NCBI RefSeq assembly: GCF_000512915.1
Contig: NZ_CP007034.1
Location: 2,661,001 to 2,725,000, forward strand
Direction: 5' to 3'
From: Barnesiella viscericola DSM 18177
GTDB taxonomy: Bacteria; Bacteroidota; Bacteroidia; Bacteroidales; Barnesiellaceae
Length of the DNA stretch: 64,000 nucleotides
Part shown: positions 16,106-24,662 of the stretch, piece after piece
Position numbering within the stretch: the stretch's first letter is position 1
Layout: each line of letters opens with the position of its first letter
Position numbers and translations under genes: made by a program
The notes under the pieces: generated by a model
Databases searched by the model: none
Told to the model about the DNA's origin: nothing
What the model saw: only the letters and a program-made list of their open reading frames with translations

Positions 16106-17638
16106 CTATTTCTTCATTTTCACCTCATAGAGGTCGTTGCGGCGATCTTTAAGATTGCGCACACTGCCGTAGGTATGGAGCTCGTTGAGGAGGTCGAGGT
16201 CGACGTCTGAGATGAGAATCATCTCGGTATTGGGTGTAGCCTCGGCCCGGCGCCCGTCGGTGGGGAAGGCAAAGTCGCAGGGGGTGAATACGCCCGACTG
16301 GGCATATTGTATATCCATGTTGTGTACCTTGGGCAGGTTACCTACACTACCGGCAATGACCACGAAACATTCGTTTTCGATGGCGCGTGCCTGGGCACAG
16401 ACGCGCACACGCGAATAGGCGTTTTGGGTGTCGGTGAGGAAGGGGACAAAGAGTATCTGCATGCCCTCGCCGGCCATGATGCGCGACAGTTCGGGGAACT
16501 CGACGTCGTAGCAGATGAGCACGCCTATCTTGGCACAGTCGGTCTCGAAGGTGCGAATGGCTTTGCCGCCGTTCAAACCCCAGCACTTCATCTCGTCGGG
16601 GGTGACGTGTAGCTTCTCGTACATCTCGTAGGTGCCGTCGCGGCGGCATAGGTAGCCGATGTTGTAGAGCAGTCCGTCTTCCTTGATGAGGGGCATGCTG
16701 CCGGTGATGATGTTGATGTTGTAGCGAATGGCCAGGTTGATGAACCGCTCGCGAATCTCGTCGGTATATTGGGCCAGACCGCGGATAGCCTCCGACTCGC
16801 TCTCGTCGTTGAAGCGGGCCATGAGGGGGGCGTTGAAGTATTCGGGGAAGAGTACGAAGTCGCTCTGGTAGCTGCTCACCGAGTCGACGAAGAACTCGAC
16901 CTGCTCAAACAGGTCGTCGAGCGTCTTGTAGCTGCGCATCTGCCACTGTACGAGACCCACCCGCACGGTCGTCTTGGGCGAGATATACTCCTCGGTAGGC
17001 TCCTGATAGTAGATGTTGTCCCATTGGAGCAGGCAGGCGAAGTGTTTCGACTCCTCGTCGTTGGGCAGGTAGTTGCGCATCACCTTGCGCACGTGGAAGT
17101 CGTTGGAGAGCTGGAAGAGCAGCACCGGGTCGAATATCTCGCGCTTGCGCACCTTGTCGATGTACTCTTTGGGGCGCATGTGGTCGGCATATTTGTGGTA
17201 GTTGGGCAACCGGCCGCCAAACATGATGGCTTTGAGGTTGAGCTTTTCGCACAGCTCCTTGCGGTATTCATACATACGGCGGGCCAATCGCAGGCCGCGG
17301 TAGTCGGGGTGCACGAAGACCTCGATGCCATAGAGGATATTTCCCTTGCGGGTGTGGGTGTTGAAGGTCTCGTTGCCGGTCACCTGAGCATAGGTGTGGT
17401 CGTTTTTCACATCGTTGTAGTTGACGATAATCGAGAGGGCGCACCCCACGATTTTGCCGTCGACCACGGTCACAATCTGCCCCTCGGGGAAGATGCGTAT
17501 CAGTTTGTCTATCTGTTCGGGGGTCCAGAACACGTCGCTGCCGTCGGCATATACCCGGGTGAACGAGCTGGCCAGCTGGTCGTAGTCTTCGCGTTGCAGA
17601 TTACGAATCTCGACTTTATTAATCTCTTTGGGTTTCAT
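16106..17638 (-). CDS. GNAT acetyltransferase-nitrilase fusion protein
   Basis: 510 residues from the ATG at 17638. Residues about 8-200 form a GNAT N-acetyltransferase domain (IRNLQREDYDQLASSF; acetyl-CoA region VHPDYRGLRLARRMYEYR). Residues about 225-500 are a carbon-nitrogen hydrolase with the Glu-Lys-Cys triad visible in LFPEYF, YEKLHVTPDE and LICYDVEFPEL. Fusions of this type are known across bacteria, but the substrate is not. An in-frame ATG at 17665 lies inside a TAATTTTG -7 box (17663-17670), so 17638 is preferred. Divergent from the DUF6249 gene. Confidence 0.9.
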   Translation of the reverse strand: MKPKEINKVEIRNLQREDYDQLASSFTRVYADGSDVFWTPEQIDKLIRIFPEGQIVTVVDGKIVGCALSIIVNYNDVKNDHTYAQVTGNETFNTHTRKGNILYGIEVFVHPDYRGLRLARRMYEYRKELCEKLNLKAIMFGGRLPNYHKYADHMRPKEYIDKVRKREIFDPVLLFQLSNDFHVRKVMRNYLPNDEESKHFACLLQWDNIYYQEPTEEYISPKTTVRVGLVQWQMRSYKTLDDLFEQVEFFVDSVSSYQSDFVLFPEYFNAPLMARFNDESESEAIRGLAQYTDEIRERFINLAIRYNINIITGSMPLIKEDGLLYNIGYLCRRDGTYEMYEKLHVTPDEMKCWGLNGGKAIRTFETDCAKIGVLICYDVEFPELSRIMAGEGMQILFVPFLTDTQNAYSRVRVCAQARAIENECFVVIAGSVGNLPKVHNMDIQYAQSGVFTPCDFAFPTDGRRAEATPNTEMILISDVDLDLLNELHTYGSVRNLKDRRNDLYEVKMKK

Positions 17639-17662
17639 AACTTCGTTAATTGTTTCGCGGTG

Positions 17663-17670
17663 CAAAATTA
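17663..17670 (-). promoter_or_regulatory. -7 box of the GNAT-nitrilase gene
   Basis: TAATTTTG on the minus strand, 24 bases before the ATG at 17638. It rules out the longer open frame starting at 17665. Confidence 0.5.
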
Positions 17671-17891
17671 CCGCTTTTTTGCGGGCATTGGTTGCTTGTG
17701 AACCCTTTTTCTTGGATTCTGAGTAAATTTGTTGAGCCTTTTGTTACACCTCAATGCCCTGTTGAGAAATTTTTTTGAAAAAATCGGGGGGAGGTTGCAA
17801 CCTGCGGAGGGTGGGGTTGCGTCTAACGATTGAATTTCCGGAAAGAGAGATGAACAGAAAAACGATACATGAATTAAAAACCGATAACAAG

Positions 17892-18560
17892 ATGAAACGA
17901 TTTGTGATGACAGCGCTCCTTTCACTCGTGTTGTGGACGGGCGCAACCGCAATGGCCCAGACCGGCCGTGTAAAACCGACTGTAAAACCGGCAGCAGCTG
18001 TGGCTGCGGCGACGACCGAAAACGATACCCTCGGCGGTATGACCGAGACCGAAGCCTACAAGGTGCGTATGGCCGAGATTGAGTTGGAACGACAACAGGC
18101 CCTGTCGATCTACGAGCCCGATGCCGAGGATATTCTTGGTGCAATAATTCCCGTGTTGGGTATAACCGTACCTTTTCTTTTTGTCTTTTTGATAGTCTTC
18201 TTCTATATCTACTACCGCAACAAGAAGCAGAAGGCCCATTATGAGGTTATCGAGAAGGCCATCGAGGCCGGACGTGAGTTGCCCGACGGATTTTTCGAGT
18301 CGCCCCGGTCGCGGCAGGTGCGTCCCGACAAGCTGGTGACCCTCAACCAGGGACTGGTATACTTGGGTATCGGTTTGGGCTTTGCCATCTGGAGCATCGT
18401 GAAGTGGAGTATCGACGGCACCGCAGAGTTTGGCGACAGCTACGGTATCTTCCTGCTGGGGCTGGCGGCCATCTTTATCCTGGTGGGTGCGGGCAAACTG
18501 ATACTCTATCGGGTATCGTCGCGCCCCGGGAACGACCACACCGATAATCAACCCGAATAA
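17892..18560 (+). CDS. DUF6249-like membrane protein upstream of an ECF sigma factor
   Basis: 222 residues from the ATG at 17892, chosen because it gives the signal peptide MKRFVMTALLSLVLWTGATAMAQ; ATG 17850 is in frame. A low-complexity stretch (AAAVAAATTEND) follows, then a charged region, one long membrane segment (about 92-115, VPFLFVFLIVFFYIYY), a cytoplasm-like charged patch (RNKKQKAHYEVIEKAIEAGRELPDGFFE) and two more membrane segments. I recall this arrangement as DUF6249 in Bacteroidales, regularly next to a sigma factor. By inference it may take part in the sigma factor's signalling. Same operon: the sigma gene starts 14 bases after its stop. Confidence 0.75.
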   Translation: MKRFVMTALLSLVLWTGATAMAQTGRVKPTVKPAAAVAAATTENDTLGGMTETEAYKVRMAEIELERQQALSIYEPDAEDILGAIIPVLGITVPFLFVFLIVFFYIYYRNKKQKAHYEVIEKAIEAGRELPDGFFESPRSRQVRPDKLVTLNQGLVYLGIGLGFAIWSIVKWSIDGTAEFGDSYGIFLLGLAAIFILVGAGKLILYRVSSRPGNDHTDNQPE

Positions 18561-18574
18561 CCGGACTCGACGCG

Positions 18575-19120
18575 ATGGAGAAGACCGAGGATATGATGTG
18601 GGTGGCGCGCTGTGTCCTGCTGGACGACCGCAAGGCGTTTGCCTCGCTGGTCGACAAGTACCAGGGTCGGGTGAAGCGCTTCTTCCTGAGCCTCACCGGC
18701 GGCGACGAATCGCTCAGCGACGACCTGGCGCAGGAGACCTTCATCAAGGTCTATTACCACCTGCGCAGCTACAAAGGTCTCTCCTCGTTCTCGACCTGGC
18801 TCTTCCGGGTGGCCTACAACCTCTATTACGACGAGTTGCGCAGGCGGGGCGACCGCTACCTCGAATCGCTGGACGAGGCAACGGCGATACCCCAGTCGCC
18901 CGAGCCGGTAGACCGTCGGCTCGACATGACCCGGGCCCTGTCGATACTGCGACCCGAGGAGCGCACGGTCGTTACCCTATACTTTGTCGAGGATATGGCC
19001 ATCGCCCGCATCGCCGCGGTGACGGGTATACCCGAGGGGACCATCAAGTCGCACCTCTCGCGCGCCAAACAAAAATTAGGAGAATATTTAAAGAAAAACG
19101 GATATGAAAGAGTGGAATGA
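18575..19120 (+). CDS. ECF-type RNA polymerase sigma factor
   Basis: 181 residues. Sigma region 2 spans about 25-95 (LVDKYQGRVKRFFLSL, DDLAQETFIKVYYHL, FSTWLFRVAYNLYYDELRR). Region 4 spans about 125-175 (ILRPEERTVVTLYFVEDM, IAAVTGIPEGTIKSHLSRAKQKL) with its helix-turn-helix. No other regions, which is the ECF (RpoE-like) layout. It overlaps the next gene by 17 bases, so the downstream two-helix protein is probably its partner. Target genes cannot be inferred. Confidence 0.93.
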   Translation: MEKTEDMMWVARCVLLDDRKAFASLVDKYQGRVKRFFLSLTGGDESLSDDLAQETFIKVYYHLRSYKGLSSFSTWLFRVAYNLYYDELRRRGDRYLESLDEATAIPQSPEPVDRRLDMTRALSILRPEERTVVTLYFVEDMAIARIAAVTGIPEGTIKSHLSRAKQKLGEYLKKNGYERVE

Positions 19121-19430
19121 TGACCAGTGGCGGGAACTTTTCGACCGTCATACTCCCCAGCCCAAGCACGACCGGTGGTTTACCCGCCGGGTGATGAACC
19201 GCCTGCCTCGCAAGCGGTGGAGCCTCGAAACGAAAATCTCGCTGGTGGTTCTGGTACTGATATTGCTCATCTGCACGGCTTTGTGTGTGACTTTTGCCCG
19301 TGAGCTGGTTGTGAACCCCTGTTGGAGTTGCGCCGGTACCTGGGTGATGTATGGAGCCCTGACGGCGGCCTGTTTTCTCTTCGCCGCGCAGTTGAACGCT
19401 TTCTTCCGCTCGCTTTACGACGCTTCCTGA
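19104..19430 (+). CDS. Small two-helix membrane protein, possible anti-sigma partner
   Basis: 108 residues. An N-terminal cytoplasmic stretch (MKEWNDDQWRELFDRHTPQPKHDRWFTRRVMNRLPRK begins it) of about 40 charged residues, then membrane segments at about 43-63 and 78-98. It lacks the zinc anti-sigma HxxxCxxC motif. The start codon lies inside the sigma factor gene (17-base overlap), which suggests coupled translation. A membrane-bound anti-sigma role is inference from position and topology; I do not recognise a named domain. Confidence 0.65.
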   Translation: MKEWNDDQWRELFDRHTPQPKHDRWFTRRVMNRLPRKRWSLETKISLVVLVLILLICTALCVTFARELVVNPCWSCAGTWVMYGALTAACFLFAAQLNAFFRSLYDAS

Positions 19431-19457
19431 AACTGAAATAAATTTGAGTAGACAAGC

Positions 19458-19497
19458 CAAGGAGCAGACACCCCCTTGTCGGGGAGCCTGCTCCTTG
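19458..19497. terminator. Perfect hairpin between convergent genes
   Basis: CAAGGAGCAG (19458-19467) pairs perfectly with CTGCTCCTTG (19488-19497), with an inner CCCC/GGGG stem. It lacks a T tract, so termination by this element is less certain, but it sits where both converging transcripts end. Confidence 0.55.
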
Positions 19498-19536
19498 TGC
19501 GGTATAGGTCGACAGCCACCCGGCGGAGCGTCCTGT

Positions 19537-20295
19537 TCAGTTCTGTGGCTTGCCGGTGAGCGGGGAGTGCTGGGCTATGAACTCGGCAAACGACTCCTTG
19601 TAGGTGTCTGATATGGGGATATACTCCTTGCCGAAGACGATGCGGTTGCGGTCGATCATCTTGATTTTGCACCCCTGCACGATAAACGAGCGGTGCACCC
19701 GTATGAACTGCCCCTCGGGCAACATCTCTTCGAGCGATTTGAGGCTCAGCAGCGAGAGAATCGGGTGCGGCTCGCCTTCGAGATAAATCTTCACATAATC
19801 TTTCAATCCCTCGATGTAGAGAATCTTGTCGAGCGGTATCTGTTTGAGCTTGTAGTCGCTCTTGACAAAGATATAGGGACTTGCCGCCGGCGATTCGGCC
19901 GGAGCCGCTGCGGGGTTGGCGGTATTGCCCTCCGACAGCTCGAACCATTGCAGCGCCTTTTGGGCCGCTTTGAGAAAGTCGGCATAAGAGAAGGGTTTGA
20001 GCAGGTAGTCGATGGCATTGACCTTGTAGCTGTCCACGGCATACTGCCCGAAGGCGGTGGTAAAGACAATGCGGCTGCGCCCCTCGATCATGCGCGAAAA
20101 CTCCATGCCGTCGAGCTCGGGCATCTGAATGTCGAGAAAGATGAGGTCGATGTCACCGCGCGAAACCCGCTCGACAGCCTGCACGGCCGAGTTGAACGAG
20201 GCTTCCAGTTGCAGGAAGGGGGTGCGTTTGACATAACTCTCCAACAGCTCTATGGCCAGAGGTTCGTCGTCGATAATGCAGCATTTCAGTATCAT
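19537..20295 (-). CDS. LytTR-family response regulator
   Basis: 252 residues from the ATG at 20295 (a GTG nine bases upstream is in frame). Receiver domain 1-120 with acidic pair Asp9-Asp10, phosphoacceptor Asp55 in FLDIQMPELDG and the conserved lysine in LLKPFSY. A linker rich in Ala and Pro (NPAAAPAESPAAS) precedes a LytTR DNA-binding domain (about 150-250, with YIEGLKDYVKIYL, FIRVHRSFIV). It is 18 bases after the sensor kinase gene and surely its partner. This class binds direct repeats near target promoters; the adjacent exporter operon is the obvious candidate target, by inference. Confidence 0.92.
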   Translation of the reverse strand: MILKCCIIDDEPLAIELLESYVKRTPFLQLEASFNSAVQAVERVSRGDIDLIFLDIQMPELDGMEFSRMIEGRSRIVFTTAFGQYAVDSYKVNAIDYLLKPFSYADFLKAAQKALQWFELSEGNTANPAAAPAESPAASPYIFVKSDYKLKQIPLDKILYIEGLKDYVKIYLEGEPHPILSLLSLKSLEEMLPEGQFIRVHRSFIVQGCKIKMIDRNRIVFGKEYIPISDTYKESFAEFIAQHSPLTGKPQN

Positions 20296-20313
20296 GGTCT
20301 CCACGTGTTTGGG

Positions 20314-21378
20314 TTAGTTCAAATCGATGGTGAGCGATGAGCGGTAGACCCGAGTGTCGCTCTCGGCATGCAGGGTATATTTGCCGGGGTAGAGCAGTTC
20401 GAGCTGTCGCGACAGGTTTTTGAGCCCGATGCCCGAACCGCTTTTGTCGCTCTCGTCCTTGGGGAAGCAGCTGTTCTCGATGCGGCACTCGATGACCCCG
20501 GGCGAGGGTTCGCGCATGACAATCTTGACAAACGAAGGTTCGGTCGCACTGGTACCGTGCTTGAAGGCATTCTCGATAAGCGTAATGAAGAGCAGCGGGG
20601 CAATCTGGTATCCCCGGCACAATCCGTCGGGCATATCCACCTCGACCTTCACGTGACGGGCAAGCCGCAGCCGCATCAGCTCGATGTAGTTGTGGTTAAA
20701 CTCCAACTCCTTCTCCATGGGCACATAGGCCTGGGCATTCTCATAGAGCACATAACGCAACATCTTGCTCAGTTCGAGTACTGCACTCTGGGCCCGGTCG
20801 GGGCTGATGGCGATGAGCGAATAGATGTTGTTGAGCGTGTTGAAGAGAAAGTGCGGGTTGAGTTGGTTTTTCAAGTTCTTCAATTCGGCTTCGGTACGCT
20901 CCTGTTCCAGTTGTTTACGCTCCTTTTCCGATACAATCCACTTCTGCGTCATTTTGATAGCCACACTCAATCCCACCATCAGCGCCAGCGTAATGGAGTC
21001 CTGCCACTGCATCAGTCCCGGCCGGGGAGGTCGCGGGATAGGCCGGTGGTGCAAAAACTCGTCGGGAATAATCATTCGGTGTACCAGGTAGATAACCACA
21101 TTGGCCACCACGATGAGCAGCAGGTTGTAAAGGATAAACTGCACCGTCTTTTTACGGAAGAGTACCTTGTCGATGAGCCACAGGTAGTTGATATAGAAGA
21201 TAACCGCGATACTGATGGGTTGGACATAAAACTTGATCAGGCTGAACTCGTGTACCCGTCTCATGCTCTCGAATCGCTCGATGAAGAGGAGCGGGAAGAG
21301 AAAGACGATAGCCCATGCCAGCAGGTGAATAAAGACGGGGTTCCAGCGGAGTCGTATATGTTGTCGGTCGGGTGCCAT
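20314..21378 (-). CDS. LytS/YehU-type sensor histidine kinase
   Basis: About 354 residues from the ATG at 21378. Four membrane segments (about 15-33, 48-68, 78-100, 128-145) make up the N-terminal sensor with little periplasmic mass. A short coiled coil (SEKERKQLEQERTEAELKNL) leads to the His_kinase domain, with LNPHFLFNTLNNIY (His176). The HATPase part contains IENAFKHGTS (N box) and GSGIGLKNLSRQL (G box). An ATG at 21423 is in frame, but the TATCTTTG -7 box at 21383-21390 lies between, so 21378 is the real start. The next gene is the LytTR regulator. Confidence 0.92.
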   Translation of the reverse strand: MAPDRQHIRLRWNPVFIHLLAWAIVFLFPLLFIERFESMRRVHEFSLIKFYVQPISIAVIFYINYLWLIDKVLFRKKTVQFILYNLLLIVVANVVIYLVHRMIIPDEFLHHRPIPRPPRPGLMQWQDSITLALMVGLSVAIKMTQKWIVSEKERKQLEQERTEAELKNLKNQLNPHFLFNTLNNIYSLIAISPDRAQSAVLELSKMLRYVLYENAQAYVPMEKELEFNHNYIELMRLRLARHVKVEVDMPDGLCRGYQIAPLLFITLIENAFKHGTSATEPSFVKIVMREPSPGVIECRIENSCFPKDESDKSGSGIGLKNLSRQLELLYPGKYTLHAESDTRVYRSSLTIDLN

Positions 21379-21382
21379 AGTA

Positions 21383-21390
21383 CAAAGATA
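21383..21390 (-). promoter_or_regulatory. -7 box of the LytS-type kinase gene
   Basis: TATCTTTG on minus, four bases before the ATG at 21378. This gives the kinase-regulator pair its own, probably leaderless, transcript, separate from the upstream exporter genes. Confidence 0.6.
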
Positions 21391-21415
21391 AGAATTTGAA
21401 ACGGAAAAACGTTGA

Positions 21416-22636
21416 TTATTCATAACGAATGGCTTCGATGGGGTCGAGGTTGGCTGCCTTGCGGGCCGGGTACCAGCCGAAGAAGATGCCGGTGAAGGTA
21501 CATACCAGGAAGGAGAGTATTACCGAGTAAGCCTGTATGTAGACCGGCCAGTTGAATACCAGGTTCACGACCATCGAGGCTCCCACGCCCAGCAGTACCC
21601 CGATGATGCCGCCCGTGACGCTGATGAGTACCGCCTCGATGAGGAACTGGGCCAAGATGTCGATGCCCCGGGCGCCTATCGACATGCGCAATCCGATTTC
21701 GCGGGTGCGCTCGGTGACCGATACATACATGATGTTCATGATGCCGATACCGCCCACGAGCAGCGAGATGCCGGCGATACAGGCAAGCAGAATCGTCATC
21801 ATGTCGGTGGTTGAGCTCATCATCGAGCTCATTTCCTCCTGCGAGCGTATCTCGAAATCGTCCTCCTCGCCCTCCTTGATTTTGTGGTTCTTGCGCAGAA
21901 TCTGGGTGATCTCGTCGATTGCCTGAGGGGTGAGCTCTTCGGTGAGGGCCGAGCAGAAGATGCCTTGCAGGTAGGTGATGGCCAGCACCCGCTTTTGTAC
22001 CGTGGTGTAGGGGGCCAGCACCATGTCGTCCTGATCCATGCCCATGCTGTTGTAGCCTTTGGGGGTGAGGGTGCCCACGATTTTGAGGGGTATCTTGTTG
22101 AACCGGATTACCTTGCCGATGGGGCTCTCTCCGTTGGGGAAGAGGTTGTCGATGATGGTTTGTCCCACCAGGCAGACTTTGGCCGAGGTGAGCACGTCTT
22201 GCGGGGTGAACATGCTGCCCTCGTCGATGGAGAACTTGCGTATTTCGAGGTAATCCTCGGTCACGCCGTAGATGGTGCTGGGGTAGTTGTTGGCCCCGTA
22301 GATGAACTGTCCGCTGCTGCTGACCGAGGGCGAGCAGGCCGACACGTATTCGGTCCCTCCGGCAATGTCTTCGTAGTCGTTCAGTTTGAGCGTCTGCATC
22401 GACGAGGCATCTTGCCGCACACCGCCCCGCTCCATGTTGCCGGGGTGTATCATGATCATGTTCGACCCCATTTCGGCAATTTGTGCCCGAATGCTTCGCT
22501 TCGAGCCTTGCCCGATGGCGAGCATGGTGATGACCGAGGCTACTCCGATGATGATACCCAACATCGTGAGGAAGCATCGCATCTTATTGTTGTTAAGCGC
22601 TTTGAGTGCTATTTTGGTGAGATTGGTCAGATTCAT
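21416..22636 (-). CDS. MacB-type ABC transporter permease
   Basis: 406 residues. The N-terminal KALNNNKMRCFLTMLGIIIGVASVITMLAIGQG is the MacB_PCD type start with the first membrane helix, followed by a periplasmic domain of about 220 residues. Three C-terminal helices belong to the FtsX/MacB permease (LLVGGIGIMNIMYVSVTERTREIGLRMSIGA is the conserved coupling region). It lacks a fused ATPase, which is the separate upstream gene 13 bases away. With the adaptor and TolC it would form a tripartite exporter that moves substrates from the periplasm outward, substrate unknown. Confidence 0.92.
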   Translation of the reverse strand: MNLTNLTKIALKALNNNKMRCFLTMLGIIIGVASVITMLAIGQGSKRSIRAQIAEMGSNMIMIHPGNMERGGVRQDASSMQTLKLNDYEDIAGGTEYVSACSPSVSSSGQFIYGANNYPSTIYGVTEDYLEIRKFSIDEGSMFTPQDVLTSAKVCLVGQTIIDNLFPNGESPIGKVIRFNKIPLKIVGTLTPKGYNSMGMDQDDMVLAPYTTVQKRVLAITYLQGIFCSALTEELTPQAIDEITQILRKNHKIKEGEEDDFEIRSQEEMSSMMSSTTDMMTILLACIAGISLLVGGIGIMNIMYVSVTERTREIGLRMSIGARGIDILAQFLIEAVLISVTGGIIGVLLGVGASMVVNLVFNWPVYIQAYSVILSFLVCTFTGIFFGWYPARKAANLDPIEAIRYE

Positions 22637-22649
22637 AGTTGTTGGTTCC

Positions 22650-23396
22650 TTAATCGCTTTCTACCGGTAACTTTTGCAACATCTCCTGGGCCGAAGCCTG
22701 ATGGTCGTTGGGGGTGTCGCTGATAATCTTTCCGTCGCGCAGTACGATGTTGCGGCTGCTGTAAGCCGACAGCTCGGGGTTGTGGGTGACGAAGATGATG
22801 GTGCGTCCCTGGGCGTGCAGCTCCTGGAAGAGGACCAGAATCTCGAACGAGGTGCGGGTGTCGAGGTTACCGGTAGCCTCGTCGGCCAAGATGATGACCG
22901 GGTCGTTGACCAGGGCCCGGGCGATGGCCACGCGTTGTTGCTGACCGCCCGACATCTGGTTCGACTTGTGATTCTTCCGTTCGGACAGACCCACGGCATC
23001 GAGGGCGCGTGAGGCCAGTTCGTGCCGCTGACGGGCTGAGATGGCCGAATTGTACATGAGCGGCAGCTCCACGTTTTCGAGGGCGGTCGTCTTGGGTAGC
23101 AGGTTATACGACTGGAACACGAAGCCTATCTTGCGATTGCGCAGGACCGACCGCTCGTTCTTGCCCATGCTCCGCACCGGTATCCCGTCGAGGTAGTATT
23201 CGCCCGAGGTAGGGGTGTCGAGGCAGCCCAGTATGTTGAGCAGGGTCGACTTGCCCGAGCCGCTGGTGCCCATGATGGTCACGAACTCGCCGACGTTGAT
23301 GGTGAAGCTCACCCCCCGCAGAGCGTGTACCGTTTCGTTACCCACGATAAAGTTGCGCCGTATGTTTTCCAGTCGGATAATCTCTTTGGTTGCCAT
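22650..23396 (-). CDS. MacB/LolD-type ABC transporter ATP-binding protein
   Basis: 248 residues. Walker A GTSGSGKSTLLNILG, Q loop GFVFQSYNLLP, signature MSGGQQQRVAIARAL, Walker B VIILADEATGNLD and the H-loop FVTHNPEL are all intact. The sequence is of the LolD/MacB ATPase group that pairs with FtsX-type permeases. Operon between the adaptor (19 bases) and the permease (13 bases). Confidence 0.95.
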   Translation of the reverse strand: MATKEIIRLENIRRNFIVGNETVHALRGVSFTINVGEFVTIMGTSGSGKSTLLNILGCLDTPTSGEYYLDGIPVRSMGKNERSVLRNRKIGFVFQSYNLLPKTTALENVELPLMYNSAISARQRHELASRALDAVGLSERKNHKSNQMSGGQQQRVAIARALVNDPVIILADEATGNLDTRTSFEILVLFQELHAQGRTIIFVTHNPELSAYSSRNIVLRDGKIISDTPNDHQASAQEMLQKLPVESD

Positions 23397-23415
23397 GGTT
23401 GACGTTCTCCTTTCC

Positions 23416-24615
23416 TTATTTCTTTTTTCCCGGTGGCTTGGGCATGAAGGGGCTCTCCTCCTGGTTGCCCGAGAGTTGGGCTTCGGTCATTCCGGTATTG
23501 CTCTTGCGGTCTACGGCCACCACTTCGCCCTCGTTCAGTCCCGAGCAGATCTCTACGTTCACTCCGTTGTCCATACCTACTTTGACCTGGCGAGGTTTCC
23601 ACTCCTGTCCCTCTTGTACCCACACGGTTTTGAGGCTGTCGTTATCGGGAGCTTGGGGTTGGGGCGTCTGTTCGGGAGCCGGAGCCTTGCTCGAGGGTGG
23701 GTCGGGAACGAAGCGGAGAGCCTTGACGGGGATATTCACCACGTTGCGGCGTTCGGCTATGTAGATGGTGACGTTGGCCGTGAGCCCCGGTTTCAGTTTC
23801 AAATCGGGGTTGTGAGCCGAGATGACCACCTCGTAGGTGATTACGTTGCTCTCTTCGGTAGCCTCCAAACGCACCTGGGTTACGGTACCCTCGAAGGTAT
23901 CGTTGGGATAGGCGTCGACGGTAAACTCGACCCGTTGTCCCTCTTTCACGCCGCCTATATCGGCTTCGTCGACATCGGCAATTACCTGCATCTGGGTGAG
24001 GTCGGCGGCGATGGTGAAGAGGGTAGGCGTCTCGAATCCGGCTGCCACGGTCTGTCCCTCCTCAACGGCGCGGCTGATGACCACCCCGTCGATGGGCGAA
24101 GTGATGGTGGCGTAGGCCAGGTTGCGTTTGGCCTTGGCCAGGTTGGCCTCGCTGCTTTCATAGGCACTCTTGGCCTTGGCGTAGTTGTAGGTCGATTCCT
24201 CGAATTCGGTGTCGCTGATGAGCTGCTTTTCGTGCAGGGCCTGGTTGCGCAGGTAGTTCTTCTGCTGATATTCATATTCGGCTTTGGCACCGTCGTAGGT
24301 AGCCTGTTGCGAAGTGAGTTCGCTTTGCAGGGTGACCTTATCCATTTCGGCGATGAGTTGGCCTTTGGTCACTACCGAATTGTAATCGGCATAGAGCTTG
24401 TCGATGATACCCGACACCTGTGTACCTACCTCGACCTGGGTCACCGGCTCGATGGATCCGGTAGCCGTGACGGAGTTCGACACGTCGCCCCGGGCGGCCG
24501 TGGCCGTCTCGATGTAGTAGCTGTTGCTTGACGATTTCCTCCCGAAGATGGCCCACGCAATCACAATGACTGCGACTGCCGCTACCGAGAGAATGATGAT
24601 TTTCTTACGTTTCAT
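23416..24615 (-). CDS. MacA-like periplasmic adaptor (HlyD family)
   Basis: 399 residues. One N-terminal membrane anchor (IIILSVAAVAVIVIAWAIF), the lipoyl half-motifs VEVGTQVSGIIDKLYADYN and TITSPIDGVVISRAVEEGQ flanking a long coiled-coil hairpin (QATYDGAKAEYEYQQKNYL and on), then beta-barrel and membrane-proximal domains. A Pro/Ala-rich insert (PPSSKAPAPEQTPQPQAPDN) near residue 315 interrupts the membrane-proximal domain and looks like a flexible linker. Links the inner-membrane MacB-type pump to the TolC homologue encoded just upstream. Confidence 0.93.
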   Translation of the reverse strand: MKRKKIIILSVAAVAVIVIAWAIFGRKSSSNSYYIETATAARGDVSNSVTATGSIEPVTQVEVGTQVSGIIDKLYADYNSVVTKGQLIAEMDKVTLQSELTSQQATYDGAKAEYEYQQKNYLRNQALHEKQLISDTEFEESTYNYAKAKSAYESSEANLAKAKRNLAYATITSPIDGVVISRAVEEGQTVAAGFETPTLFTIAADLTQMQVIADVDEADIGGVKEGQRVEFTVDAYPNDTFEGTVTQVRLEATEESNVITYEVVISAHNPDLKLKPGLTANVTIYIAERRNVVNIPVKALRFVPDPPSSKAPAPEQTPQPQAPDNDSLKTVWVQEGQEWKPRQVKVGMDNGVNVEICSGLNEGEVVAVDRKSNTGMTEAQLSGNQEESPFMPKPPGKKK

Positions 24616-24662
24616 ATCGTGATGATGATTTTTATAGGCTGTACATGGCCCCCCGTCGAGCG

